From: CAYJAD01 sp964370835
GTDB taxonomy: Bacteria; Desulfobacterota; Desulfovibrionia; Desulfovibrionales; Desulfovibrionaceae
Assembly (NCBI GenBank): GCA_964370835.1
Contig: CAYJLO010000049.1
Coordinates: forward strand, 1-20,997
Direction: 5' to 3'
DNA: 20,997 nt
The notes under the pieces are model-generated. The model searched no databases and had not been told where the DNA came from. It was given only the letters and a program-made list of their open reading frames with translations. Made by a program: the position numbers and the translations under genes. Shown here piece by piece: positions 6,990 through 14,274 of the stretch; position 1 is the stretch's first letter; every line of letters starts with the position of its first letter.

Positions 6990-8105
6990 TTATGGATGTA
7001 AGCAAAAATTCTTTTCTCTGGCATTTTGCAATCCGTCGCATTGTCCAAAGGCGCATGCTTTGGTGAGATCTTGGCACATGAGGTTGTATTCTTCGAGTAG
7101 CATGTGAGCTGCGCCGCGTACTCGTAGCCATTGCGGATTTTCGGGCTCTGTGGCAAGGGCCGCGCTAAAATCCACTTTAGCCAGTGAAGGTTGCTGTAAG
7201 TGTAAATATGCCAGTCCACGAATGTATAAAGTACGCCCGCGGTTGGGAGCCAGTTCCAGTGCTTTGTTAAGGCTTGTGATGGCATCATGAACTTTGCCCA
7301 TATGTAATTCAATTTCCCCAAGGCAGGCCCAAAAAAGCGCGTCATGAGGGGCAAGGCTTAAGGCTTGGTACATGAGCTGTGCCACTTTTTCTGGCTCCTT
7401 CCAAAAATCTTGAAAGTGCTCCAAGGCTGCGTAATAATACCATAAGGCTTCAAGGTTTTTTGCCGCTTGATCCGCTCGTATCTGCAACGAGCTAAAGGGC
7501 CCGTGAGACACGCTGGGGCGTAGACCGGCAGACATCAGTAAGATGTGTTCGCCTTGATGGGCATATTTTTGTAAAGATTGTAACCATTCAGCGCGTAGGC
7601 TCACAAGAGCTTTTTGGGCCACGAGAGATGCCATGGTCTTAGAAAGCGAAGGCATTTTGGGGCTAAGGGTGGCATGGATGCGCACATGGGGAGGGAACGT
7701 TGTATGGTCATTGTCTTGGTGAAAGTCCACCGTAAAGAGTTCTGTCACCACAGCCAGTTGATCTTCTTTTTTTTGAAAGCCAAAGGCTAGTGCCCTTTGC
7801 AATGCAAGTTTTTTGTGTGCATGTTCGAGGGCTTTTTCGTAGGCTAAAGCTTTTATGATGCCTGCCGCCGCCTTTTGACTGATATCTTCTTGGTAGGGAA
7901 GATTCACTTCTGCTTTGATGGTTAAAGTGGCTTTAGCTGTGTAGGCGCAGGCTATGGTGGGTAAAGTTAGGCACAGCAGCGTAAAGCAAAGGCAATGGAG
8001 GACTTTTTGAAGAGCGGACACCGCAAGCTCAGCATACGAAAAAGCCGCGCGCACAAAAGAAAACCTTTGTGCACACGGCTTAATATATGAGGCTTGGAGC
8101 CGCAT
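6990..8105 (-). CDS. Exported TPR-repeat protein, about 371 aa
   Basis: A hydrophobic segment (VLHCLCFTLLCLTLPTIACA, about residues 35-54) followed by ACA-YT looks like a signal peptide, so the protein is probably periplasmic. Residues 55-190 form a domain with AAAGIIKALAYEKALEHAHKKLALQRAL, which resembles in pattern the N-terminal domain of FlgT/LPP20-type envelope proteins; this is a weak similarity. Residues about 240-345 hold TPR units, e.g. LGEIELHMGKVHDAITSLNK. The start is uncertain: the ATG at 8105 follows the lipoprotein stop by 6 nt but leaves a long region before the signal; a GTG at 8021 would give a standard signal peptide. Neither has a good ribosome site. Confidence 0.8.
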   Translation of the reverse strand: MRLQASYIKPCAQRFSFVRAAFSYAELAVSALQKVLHCLCFTLLCLTLPTIACAYTAKATLTIKAEVNLPYQEDISQKAAAGIIKALAYEKALEHAHKKLALQRALAFGFQKKEDQLAVVTELFTVDFHQDNDHTTFPPHVRIHATLSPKMPSLSKTMASLVAQKALVSLRAEWLQSLQKYAHQGEHILLMSAGLRPSVSHGPFSSLQIRADQAAKNLEALWYYYAALEHFQDFWKEPEKVAQLMYQALSLAPHDALFWACLGEIELHMGKVHDAITSLNKALELAPNRGRTLYIRGLAYLHLQQPSLAKVDFSAALATEPENPQWLRVRGAAHMLLEEYNLMCQDLTKACAFGQCDGLQNAREKNFCLHP

Positions 8106-8111
8106 AAGCGT

Positions 8112-8696
8112 CTATTGAACACCTATGGCATTGACAATTTTATCTACGCCTGGGCGTAAAAGGTCTTGTACTGTGCTTTGTAAAAGGCTGGTGGCGGTGC
8201 TGGTGGAGATGAGGCCTGTTTCGCTTTGGCTGGCAGAAAGGCTTTCTCTCACGAGAGTGTTTTTACCTTGGTACACATTGACTTCCACTTGCATATTGGC
8301 ACGTAATTCTGCCACGGAAACTTCTGTAAGCATGGCTTCATTGACGGCACCGGTGATAACATAGGCTGTGCCACTGTTTTGCGCTTCCATCAAGGTGTTG
8401 GCGAAAGATACTTGCAGGCCACGTGCGCGCAAGGCTTCGGCAAGGGAGCGACTCATCCACTCAGGCACGGAAGACGTTCCCACAAAGGTGGTATTGTCGC
8501 TACGATGTCCAAGGTGAGCTTGAGTGCGCTTATCATCAAAGATAACAACTGCCACGCGTGGTGCGTTGGGGGCAGGCAAAACGCCGCCTTCTTCCACGGG
8601 GTAGGTTAAGGGCACAGTGTTGCTGGGGCCGCAGGCGGCGCTAAAAAGTGTCATGAGTACAAGACAAAGAACTTTGGCAAAAGCAGGTATTTTCAT
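8112..8696 (-). CDS. Outer-membrane lipoprotein, YajG-like, 194 aa
   Basis: A lipoprotein signal is clear: KIPAFAKVLCLVLMTLFSAAC with the lipobox SAAC at about residues 20-23 and Gly after the lipidated Cys. The mature part resembles YajG-type lipoproteins (PRVAVVIFDDKR, then SVPEWMSRSLAEALRARGLQV), a fold with a strand-helix plan. The start at 8696 has GGAGG 6 nt upstream and is preferred over an ATG at 8735 that would put 13 residues before the signal. It is the first gene of a three-gene minus-strand group. Function is unknown; an envelope role is inferred. Confidence 0.85.
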   Translation of the reverse strand: MKIPAFAKVLCLVLMTLFSAACGPSNTVPLTYPVEEGGVLPAPNAPRVAVVIFDDKRTQAHLGHRSDNTTFVGTSSVPEWMSRSLAEALRARGLQVSFANTLMEAQNSGTAYVITGAVNEAMLTEVSVAELRANMQVEVNVYQGKNTLVRESLSASQSETGLISTSTATSLLQSTVQDLLRPGVDKIVNAIGVQ

Positions 8697-8812
8697 GAAG
8701 ACCTCCGCTATAGATAAAAAAGAGCCACGGCACAAAGCACATGGTATTCAAACACAAAAGAAAGGCAAAAAAACGCAATGCTTACCTGCATGGTAGAAAC
8801 TTGCTGTCCTTA

Positions 8813-8868
8813 CTGCCTTTGAAAGCCAATATCTAGAGAATTTCTATACTGTATATGCTTTTAGGCAG
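8813..8868. other. Potential structured hairpin in the gap before serS
   Basis: CTGCCT, GAAAGC and ATAT on the left pair in order with ATAT, GCTTTT and AGGCAG on the right, with two small bulges and one G-T wobble. It lies in the 411-bp divergent gap between the lipoprotein gene and serS, which contains no ORF worth calling. Confidence 0.35.
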
Positions 8869-8899
8869 AATGGCAATATTCAAAAGTGGCATGTTGTAA

Positions 8900-9007
8900 G
8901 CTTTAAAGTGGTATCTTTGGGCAGGAATAAGGCAATTTGTGGCATTGTTTTCTCTAGACGCTGAGCCCTGTTCTGTATACAATGCCCTGCAAATTGTACT
9001 TTAAGGT
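8900..9007. other. Long fold: candidate structured RNA or palindromic element upstream of serS
   Basis: Three nested perfect 7-bp pairings are visible: TTAAAGT (8903-8909) with ACTTTAA (8998-9004), CAATTTG (8933-8939) with CAAATTG (8990-8996), and GGCATTG (8941-8947) with CAATGCC (8980-8986). The last two form a near-continuous 14-bp stem around a 32-nt loop. It could be a 5' leader of serS, a separate small RNA or a decayed inverted-repeat element. It is not an evident T-box or tRNA. Confidence 0.45.
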
Positions 9008-9107
9008 TTTACTCTCTTCAAAATGCCGCTGCTTTGCTTGCATGATTTCATGGGCAAAAGTGCAATGTATACTGAAGTGGGCATAATCTCATTTTAAGGA
9101 GAAGCAC

Positions 9108-10394
9108 ATGCTTGACATAAAAGCCATACAAAAAAATCCCGAAGTTTTGGGTGCTGCCTTACAAGCTCGTAATTCCAATTTGGATGTGGCAGAATTTTTA
9201 GCCTTAGATGGAGAGCGTCGCCGTTTACTCCTGGAAGTGGAACAGTTAAAGAGCCAACTCAATGCAGCCTCTGCCGAAATTGGCAAACGTAAAAAAGCCG
9301 GTGAAGATGCATCTGAAAGCATCGCTGCCATGGGCGAGTTATCTCAGCGTATTAAGGCTCTTGATGTGGAAACCGAAGCCGCCAAGGAAAAAGTGCAAAC
9401 ATGGCTTTTGGGCGTACCCAACATTCCGCATGAAAGCGTGCCCGTGGGTAAGGACGAAGCCGACAATCCCGAGGTGCATCGTTGGGGCACCCCCCCCACC
9501 TTTGATTTTACCCCCAAAGAGCATTGGGAGCTGGGCACTGAATTAAAGGGGCTTGATTTTGAACGCGGCGCCAAGCTTGCCGGTTCGCGCTTTGTGGTGT
9601 CCCTTGGTTGGGCAGCGCAATTGGAAAGGGCCTTGGCAGCATTTTTCCTCAATGAACACGCACAAAATGGCTACATAGAAGTGGCTCCGCCTCTCATGGT
9701 GAATCGTGATACCATGACAGGAACAGGGCAATTGCCTAAATTTGAAGAAGATTTATTCCGCTTGCCGGATTTTAATTACTATCTTATCCCCACGGCAGAA
9801 GTTCCCTTAACCAACTTGCACGCCGGTGAGGTGATGGATGAGGATATGCTACCCCGTGGCTATTGTGCCAGCACCCCATGCTTCCGCTCCGAAGCAGGCT
9901 CCTATGGTAAGGACACCAAGGGGCTCATTCGTCAGCATCAGTTTACCAAGGTGGAAATGGTGCGCTTTGCTCATCCGGAAGATTCGTATAATCAGTTGGA
10001 GCTCATGCGCAAACATGCAGAATCTTTGCTTGAAAAGCTTGGTTTGGCCTATCGTACCATTGTTTTGTGCACCGGCGACATGGGCTTTGGTTCCACAAAA
10101 ACCTATGATTTAGAAGTGTGGTTGCCAGGACAAAATACCTATCGTGAGATTTCTTCTTGCTCCAACTGTGGTGATTTCCAAGCGCGCCGTGCCGATATTC
10201 GTTTCCGTCCCAAAGCAGGGGGTAAGCCTCAGTTTGCGCACACCTTAAATGGTTCCGGTCTTGCTGTGGGTCGTACCTTGGTGGCCATCTTGGAAAATGG
10301 TCAACAAGCTGATGGTTCCGTCATCTTACCTGACGCGCTTGTGCCTTATATGGGCGGGCGCAAGATTATTGATGCCACTTGTAATCCTTGGTAA
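9108..10394 (+). CDS. serS: Serine-tRNA ligase
   Basis: Class II aminoacyl-tRNA synthetase that charges tRNA-Ser (and tRNA-Sec) with serine in the cytoplasm. The length of 428 aa is typical. The N-terminal coiled-coil arm that grips the long variable arm of tRNA-Ser is at about residues 30-100. Motif 2 is seen as PCFRSEAGSYGKDTKGLIRQ and motif 3 as GSGLAVGRTLVAILEN; the serine-site block TGTGQLPKF and IPTAEVPLTN also fit. AAGGAG lies 7 nt before the ATG. A TATACT at 9068-9073 is a possible -10 with a weak -35. The gene is monocistronic and followed by two terminators. Confidence 0.98.
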   Translation: MLDIKAIQKNPEVLGAALQARNSNLDVAEFLALDGERRRLLLEVEQLKSQLNAASAEIGKRKKAGEDASESIAAMGELSQRIKALDVETEAAKEKVQTWLLGVPNIPHESVPVGKDEADNPEVHRWGTPPTFDFTPKEHWELGTELKGLDFERGAKLAGSRFVVSLGWAAQLERALAAFFLNEHAQNGYIEVAPPLMVNRDTMTGTGQLPKFEEDLFRLPDFNYYLIPTAEVPLTNLHAGEVMDEDMLPRGYCASTPCFRSEAGSYGKDTKGLIRQHQFTKVEMVRFAHPEDSYNQLELMRKHAESLLEKLGLAYRTIVLCTGDMGFGSTKTYDLEVWLPGQNTYREISSCSNCGDFQARRADIRFRPKAGGKPQFAHTLNGSGLAVGRTLVAILENGQQADGSVILPDALVPYMGGRKIIDATCNPW

Positions 10395-10414
10395 TTAAAA
10401 ACATATATGGATAA

Positions 10415-10444
10415 TAAAAAAGCACGTTTTAGACGTGCTTTTTT
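10415..10444 (+). terminator. serS terminator, first of a duplicated pair
   Basis: AGCACGT (10421-10427) pairs with ACGTGCT (10433-10439) with a TTTAG loop, an A-run before and a T-run after. Nearly the same hairpin recurs at 10647-10687, with a repeat element in between. Confidence 0.9.
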
Positions 10445-10566
10445 ATTGCTGACAAAGACTACTGGGGGAAAACCTTTTCTGAAGAAAAGGTTTTCCCCCA
10501 GGCCCCCTTTCCAAAAAACTTTAATTGCGACGAAAAGTTGTCTTTAAAAAAAGATTTTGCCGCAAT
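10445..10566 (+). repeat. Two-hairpin repeat element, copy A (122 bp)
   Basis: It begins ATTGCTGACAAA and ends TTTTGCCGCAAT, imperfect terminal inverted repeats (9 of 12 match). Hairpin 1 is a 19-bp perfect palindrome (10462-10501, centre CTGAAG, GGGGG/CCCCC base). After CCCTTTCCAAAAAACTTTAA comes hairpin 2, ATTGCGACGAAAA against TTTTGCCGCAAT. The same order recurs in reverse at 17145-17336. No ORF lies inside. I recall similar GGGGGAAA...TTTCCCCC repeats in Desulfovibrio genomes, which cannot be verified here. Confidence 0.75.
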
Positions 10567-10646
10567 GTAAAAATGCAAAATTTGAAAGCTATCCTATACT
10601 GGTACAATGGCTTTGTAAGCCTATGATTCCCCACTATGAAAGAGTG

Positions 10647-10687
10647 TATATAAAAAAAGCACGTCTTGGACGTGCTTTTTTTATATA
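10647..10687. terminator. Bidirectional terminator, second of the pair
   Basis: A perfect 19-bp stem (10647-10665 with 10669-10687) around a TTG loop, with A-run and T-run on either side. It ends the response-regulator transcript on the minus strand and back-stops serS. Its core GCACGTCTTGGACGTGC differs by two bases from the serS hairpin at 10421. The stretch 10567-10646 holds a small GGCTT/AAGCC hairpin and nothing else evident. Confidence 0.92.
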
Positions 10688-10706
10688 GTAAATTCCTAAT
10701 TCACAA

Positions 10707-11819
10707 CTACTGCGCTTCGTGAAGTTCTTCTTCTCTGTCGGCATATCTGTCGGCAATTTCGATGAATTGATCTTCTAAAGCTAAAAATGCGTCGCAAACA
10801 TCGGGGTCAAATTGCGTGGCATAGCCTTCCATGATGATGGCTTTGGCTTTGGCATGCGGCATGGGTGGCTTATACACACGACGACTGGTGAGGGCATCGT
10901 ACACGTCGGCTACGCTCATAAGTCGCGCACAAAGGGGGATGTCCTCTGCGGCCAGTCCTTGGGGGTAGCCTTTTCCGTCCCAGCGTTCATGATGACAATA
11001 GGCCACCAAACGGGCAATGCTTAGGAAAGAATCTGAGCCCAATTTGGAGTCGGTGGAAGAAAGAACAGCCTTACCGCGAGTGGTGTGTTCCTTCATGATT
11101 TCAAATTCTTCTTCGGTGAGGCGACCCGGTTTTTGTAAGATGGAGTCGGGGATGGCCACCTTGCCCACGTCATGCAAAGGTGCAGAGAGGTAAAGCCATT
11201 CACGGGTTTTTTCATCGAGTTGACTTGCAAATTTATCTTGCTCTGCCAAATAATCTGCCAAAACTTTTACGAAAATTTGCGTGCGTTTAATGTGTAAGCC
11301 AGTTTCGGGGTCACGCCATTCTGCAAGGCTAGCCATGCTTTCAATGGTGGCTTCTTGGGTTAAGCGTAATTCTTTGGTGCGCTCGCGTACAAGGTCGTCC
11401 AATTGGTCGCGATGTTTTTTCAGTTCCAACTGATTGTCCACGCGTGATTGTACAAGGGAAGCACGGAAAGGTTTGGAAATATAGTCCACGCCGCCAAGGG
11501 CAAGGCCGTGAGATTCTTCCTTTTCATTGCTTTGGGCCGTGATAAAAAGGACGGGGATGGCTTGAGTCTTAGGATTTTTCTTAAGAGTTTCGCAAACCTC
11601 ATAGCCTGTCATGCCGGGCATGATAACGTCCAGTAAAATAATATCTGGTTGCTCACTGCTTTCAGCAATGCGCAGGGCATCTCTGCCATTAAGGGCAAAC
11701 ATAATCGTATATTTATTGCACAGCAATTCGCCAAGGATGCGTACATTTTCTGGTGCGTCATCCACAATCAAGACTTTTCGTCTATTTGTGGGTGCGCTGG
11801 TCATTTCAAAGGCCGTCAT
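10707..11819 (-). CDS. Response regulator with HD-GYP output (c-di-GMP phosphodiesterase)
   Basis: An RpfG-type two-domain protein of 370 aa. Residues 14-130 are a receiver domain: acidic pair Asp20-Asp21, phospho-acceptor Asp64 in ILLDVIMPG, Thr94 and Lys116 of the SKP motif. A short coiled linker (about 130-155) leads to an HD-GYP domain with His216-Asp217 (HDVGK), the catalytic HHERWDGKGYP block at 276-286, so it should degrade cyclic di-GMP. GGAGA lies 4-8 nt before the ATG. No sensor kinase is adjacent, so the input is unknown. It is separated from the Mla genes by 78 bp and is probably its own unit. Confidence 0.95.
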   Translation of the reverse strand: MTAFEMTSAPTNRRKVLIVDDAPENVRILGELLCNKYTIMFALNGRDALRIAESSEQPDIILLDVIMPGMTGYEVCETLKKNPKTQAIPVLFITAQSNEKEESHGLALGGVDYISKPFRASLVQSRVDNQLELKKHRDQLDDLVRERTKELRLTQEATIESMASLAEWRDPETGLHIKRTQIFVKVLADYLAEQDKFASQLDEKTREWLYLSAPLHDVGKVAIPDSILQKPGRLTEEEFEIMKEHTTRGKAVLSSTDSKLGSDSFLSIARLVAYCHHERWDGKGYPQGLAAEDIPLCARLMSVADVYDALTSRRVYKPPMPHAKAKAIIMEGYATQFDPDVCDAFLALEDQFIEIADRYADREEELHEAQ

Positions 11820-11897
11820 ACTTTCTCCGAGGTTAAAAACACAAAATAGAGTGCAGATATAGTATGCTCTCTGTGCGTACTGTCAAGGGGAAAAGCG

Positions 11898-12530
11898 TTA
11901 TTTGCGATGCAGGGCTTGACCTATGGGGCCGCTTATATGCTCAGCCAATTTTACCACTAAAGCACTTTGTGCCTTTACCAAATCGGTATAGGTGAGGCCG
12001 GCAGGCATGCTTTCCACAAAAACACCGCTCACAAGTTCCCTATTATCATAGGTATGCACTGTCCAGCGCGCGTCAAGGGTCACTTGGCCATGTAATGCAC
12101 CATCAAGGCGGCGAATGAAGACAAAAATCTTACGCGCATCGGCGGCATCATCATCCAAAGATAAGAGTACAACCTTTTCTTCTAGCAATGTTGTCATGAG
12201 CACATCGGACAAAACACGATGCACGCCGTCGGAAAGATCTTCGCTCCAAGAGTGGAAGTCGGCAATGTCAAGGCGCACGCCATCGGCATGGCGGGTGGTG
12301 ATATTACTGCGGTCAAGGTAGCTTGGGGTGGTGACTTCTTGTAACACAACCTTGGGCATTTTCTTGGTTTTTGCTTCGGCCAAAGCCTTATCCGGAGAGC
12401 TGACATTACTCTCTAATATATAAAAGGATGTGGGGGGGCTACCGCCACAAGCGGTTAAAAAGGCCATGCTGAGCAAAAGGCTAAGCATCATACCAAGACG
12501 TAGAAAGCGCGTGCAGTGATTCTTTTTCAT
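11898..12530 (-). CDS. ABC-transport auxiliary lipoprotein (PqiC/YmbA-like)
   Basis: A 210-aa lipoprotein with a basic N-terminus, hydrophobic stretch and lipobox LTAC followed by GG at about residues 25-30. The mature start SPPTSFYILES is typical of the PqiC/YmbA (DUF330) family, outer-membrane lipoproteins that pair with MCE proteins. Its ATG overlaps the mlaD stop by one base (TAATG), so the two are translationally coupled. It ends the Mla-type operon and takes the place usually held by mlaC/mlaB in enterobacteria. Confidence 0.85.
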   Translation of the reverse strand: MKKNHCTRFLRLGMMLSLLLSMAFLTACGGSPPTSFYILESNVSSPDKALAEAKTKKMPKVVLQEVTTPSYLDRSNITTRHADGVRLDIADFHSWSEDLSDGVHRVLSDVLMTTLLEEKVVLLSLDDDAADARKIFVFIRRLDGALHGQVTLDARWTVHTYDNRELVSGVFVESMPAGLTYTDLVKAQSALVVKLAEHISGPIGQALHRK

Positions 12531-13498
12531 TATTTATTCCCCTTTCCCATGATAAGAGCTTCAGGTTTTTGTTCCAAAAGTTTTGCCAATTCGCGGAAAG
12601 ATCTGGCCATGCGAGCAAATTCATCCATGGCTTTGTGTACTTCTTGTAAGGTTTTAGAGTTGGGCGAAACAATTTTATTGGCAGAAACCACCGTTTGTTC
12701 CAATTCATTGGCCACCGCCGCAAAGGAATTCATGGCCAGCTGAAAAGCCGCCACCGCTTCGGGCAGTTGTTGGTCCAGAGTAACGCTGGTATCGCCAAGG
12801 GCATTGATGGCTCTTTGGAGATCATCACGCAAAGACGTGGCGCCCGAGGTGAGCTCAGCGGTATTTTCTAAGGTTTTGCGTAAAGCCGCTATGGATTTAT
12901 GTAAATCTTCCGAAGTGCTTAGCATGGCAAAGCCATCCAAGGCAGCGCTTAAAGAGCGAGACATGTCTTCCAAGGGAAGACTGCTTAATGTTTGCTCAAA
13001 TTGATCCAAGGTGGAAGGCACTGTGGGAATCTCATGAGAGTGATCGGCCGAGTGATAACGGGCCGGCGTTTCGGGGAAGAAGTCCAGCTCCACATCATAT
13101 TGACCTGTCACAAGGCTGCGCATGTGTAAGCGAGCACGTAAGCCGCGTTGAATCATGCGTTGCACCAATACTTTGCGCGAAGCCTCTGAAAAACTACCAT
13201 CCACAGAGTCAAAGGCAATGCTGTCGCCGTGTAAGCTCACATGCACAGGAATGGTGATTTCTTCATCTCTGGCATTGGCCACCAAAAGAATTTGTGTGAC
13301 TTTTCCTAGAGGTACACCGCGAAAGACCACCGGTGCTCCCAGTGATAATCCGTGCACGGAGCCTTCAAAATACATAACATATTCAATGTCGTCGCTGAAA
13401 AAGTTTTTCCCGCCCAGCGACATGATACAGACCACTAAAAAGGCTATACTGCCAAGCACAAAGGCGCCAATGGTGGCTTTGCTACTTTTCTTACTCAT
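12530..13498 (-). CDS. mlaD: MlaD-like MCE protein, lipid-binding subunit
   Basis: A 322-aa single-MCE-domain protein anchored in the inner membrane. The transmembrane helix is at about residues 9-28; the MCE domain at about 38-118 shows VHGLSLGAPVVFRGVPLGKV and LVTGQYDVELDF. The C-terminal 170 residues are helical and amphipathic, longer than in E. coli MlaD and more like the needle-forming helices of MCE proteins that reach toward the outer membrane. The ATG overlaps the mlaF stop by 4 nt. The substrate is presumably phospholipid, by family. Confidence 0.93.
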   Translation of the reverse strand: MSKKSSKATIGAFVLGSIAFLVVCIMSLGGKNFFSDDIEYVMYFEGSVHGLSLGAPVVFRGVPLGKVTQILLVANARDEEITIPVHVSLHGDSIAFDSVDGSFSEASRKVLVQRMIQRGLRARLHMRSLVTGQYDVELDFFPETPARYHSADHSHEIPTVPSTLDQFEQTLSSLPLEDMSRSLSAALDGFAMLSTSEDLHKSIAALRKTLENTAELTSGATSLRDDLQRAINALGDTSVTLDQQLPEAVAAFQLAMNSFAAVANELEQTVVSANKIVSPNSKTLQEVHKAMDEFARMARSFRELAKLLEQKPEALIMGKGNK

Positions 13499-14274
13499 AT
13501 GATATCCTTGGACACACTTTCTCCGCGCGTCAAAAAGCTGAGCACCACGGGTGGAGTGTTGGGGTTTTTAAGAAGTTCGTGGGGGGCCCCTAAAGCGGCC
13601 ATGCCTTGGATTTGGGCGTCTAAATATAAAGCCCTGTCGGCAATGGCAAAAAGAGATGCCAACTCGTGGGTAACCACCACAAAAGTTTTTTTCAATGTTT
13701 GGCGCAGTTCCAGCAATAAATCATCCAGCATGCGCGCGCTCACAGGGTCAAGGCCGGCTGAAGGCTCATCCAAAAAGATAATGTCGGGATCAAGGGCTAA
13801 AGCTCTGGCAAGGCCGGCACGTTTGCGCATGCCACCGCTTATTTCAGAGGGATAATATTTACCAAAACCTGCAAGGCCGGCAAGGGCCAATTTTAGCTCG
13901 GCCTGCTCATAAATTTCTGCTTTGCTAAGGTCGGTGTACTGCTCTAGGGGCAAGGCCACATTTTCTGCCAAGGTCATGGAGCTCCAAAGGGCACCGCCTT
14001 GATAGAGTACGCCGGCACAGCGCATGATGGACTGTCTTGTGTCTTCTTCACCGGGCCAAAAGGGAATATTTTCGTAGCTCACCGTGCCGGACATGGGTTC
14101 TTTTAGGCCCATGAGTACACGCAAAAGGGTGCTTTTTCCGCAACCGCTACCGCCCATGATAATGAATATTTCCCCTTGCTGTACATCAAAGGAAAGGTCA
14201 CGCATGAGGATGCGTTGTCCATACCCCACGTGTAAATCTTGTACAGTAAGAACGCTTTGCGGGCTTTGAATCAT
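13495..14274 (-). CDS. mlaF: MlaF-like ABC transporter ATPase
   Basis: The ATPase of the phospholipid-trafficking ABC complex, 259 aa. Walker A GGSGCGKST is at 41-49, the ABC signature SGGMRKR at 146-152, Walker B IIFLDEP with Asp169-Glu170 and the switch His203. YQGGALWSSMTLAENVALPL is the Q-loop region characteristic of the MlaF group. It overlaps mlaE upstream and mlaD downstream by 4 nt each, so the three are tightly coupled. Confidence 0.95.
   Translation of the reverse strand: MIQSPQSVLTVQDLHVGYGQRILMRDLSFDVQQGEIFIIMGGSGCGKSTLLRVLMGLKEPMSGTVSYENIPFWPGEEDTRQSIMRCAGVLYQGGALWSSMTLAENVALPLEQYTDLSKAEIYEQAELKLALAGLAGFGKYYPSEISGGMRKRAGLARALALDPDIIFLDEPSAGLDPVSARMLDDLLLELRQTLKKTFVVVTHELASLFAIADRALYLDAQIQGMAALGAPHELLKNPNTPPVVLSFLTRGESVSKDII

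Noticed and set aside
8900..9007. 6S RNA candidate
   Set aside because: The nested stems recall 6S architecture, but the arms are too short, the central bubble is not convincing and no characteristic sequence was recognised.
8697..9107. T-box riboswitch or tRNA upstream of serS
   Set aside because: No T-box core motif, specifier loop with terminator, or cloverleaf is seen; T-boxes are also uncommon outside Gram-positives.
10415..10687. Group IIC intron, which also targets terminators
   Set aside because: No reverse transcriptase, domain V or intron ends are present and the element is only about 120 bp; such introns also make no target duplication.
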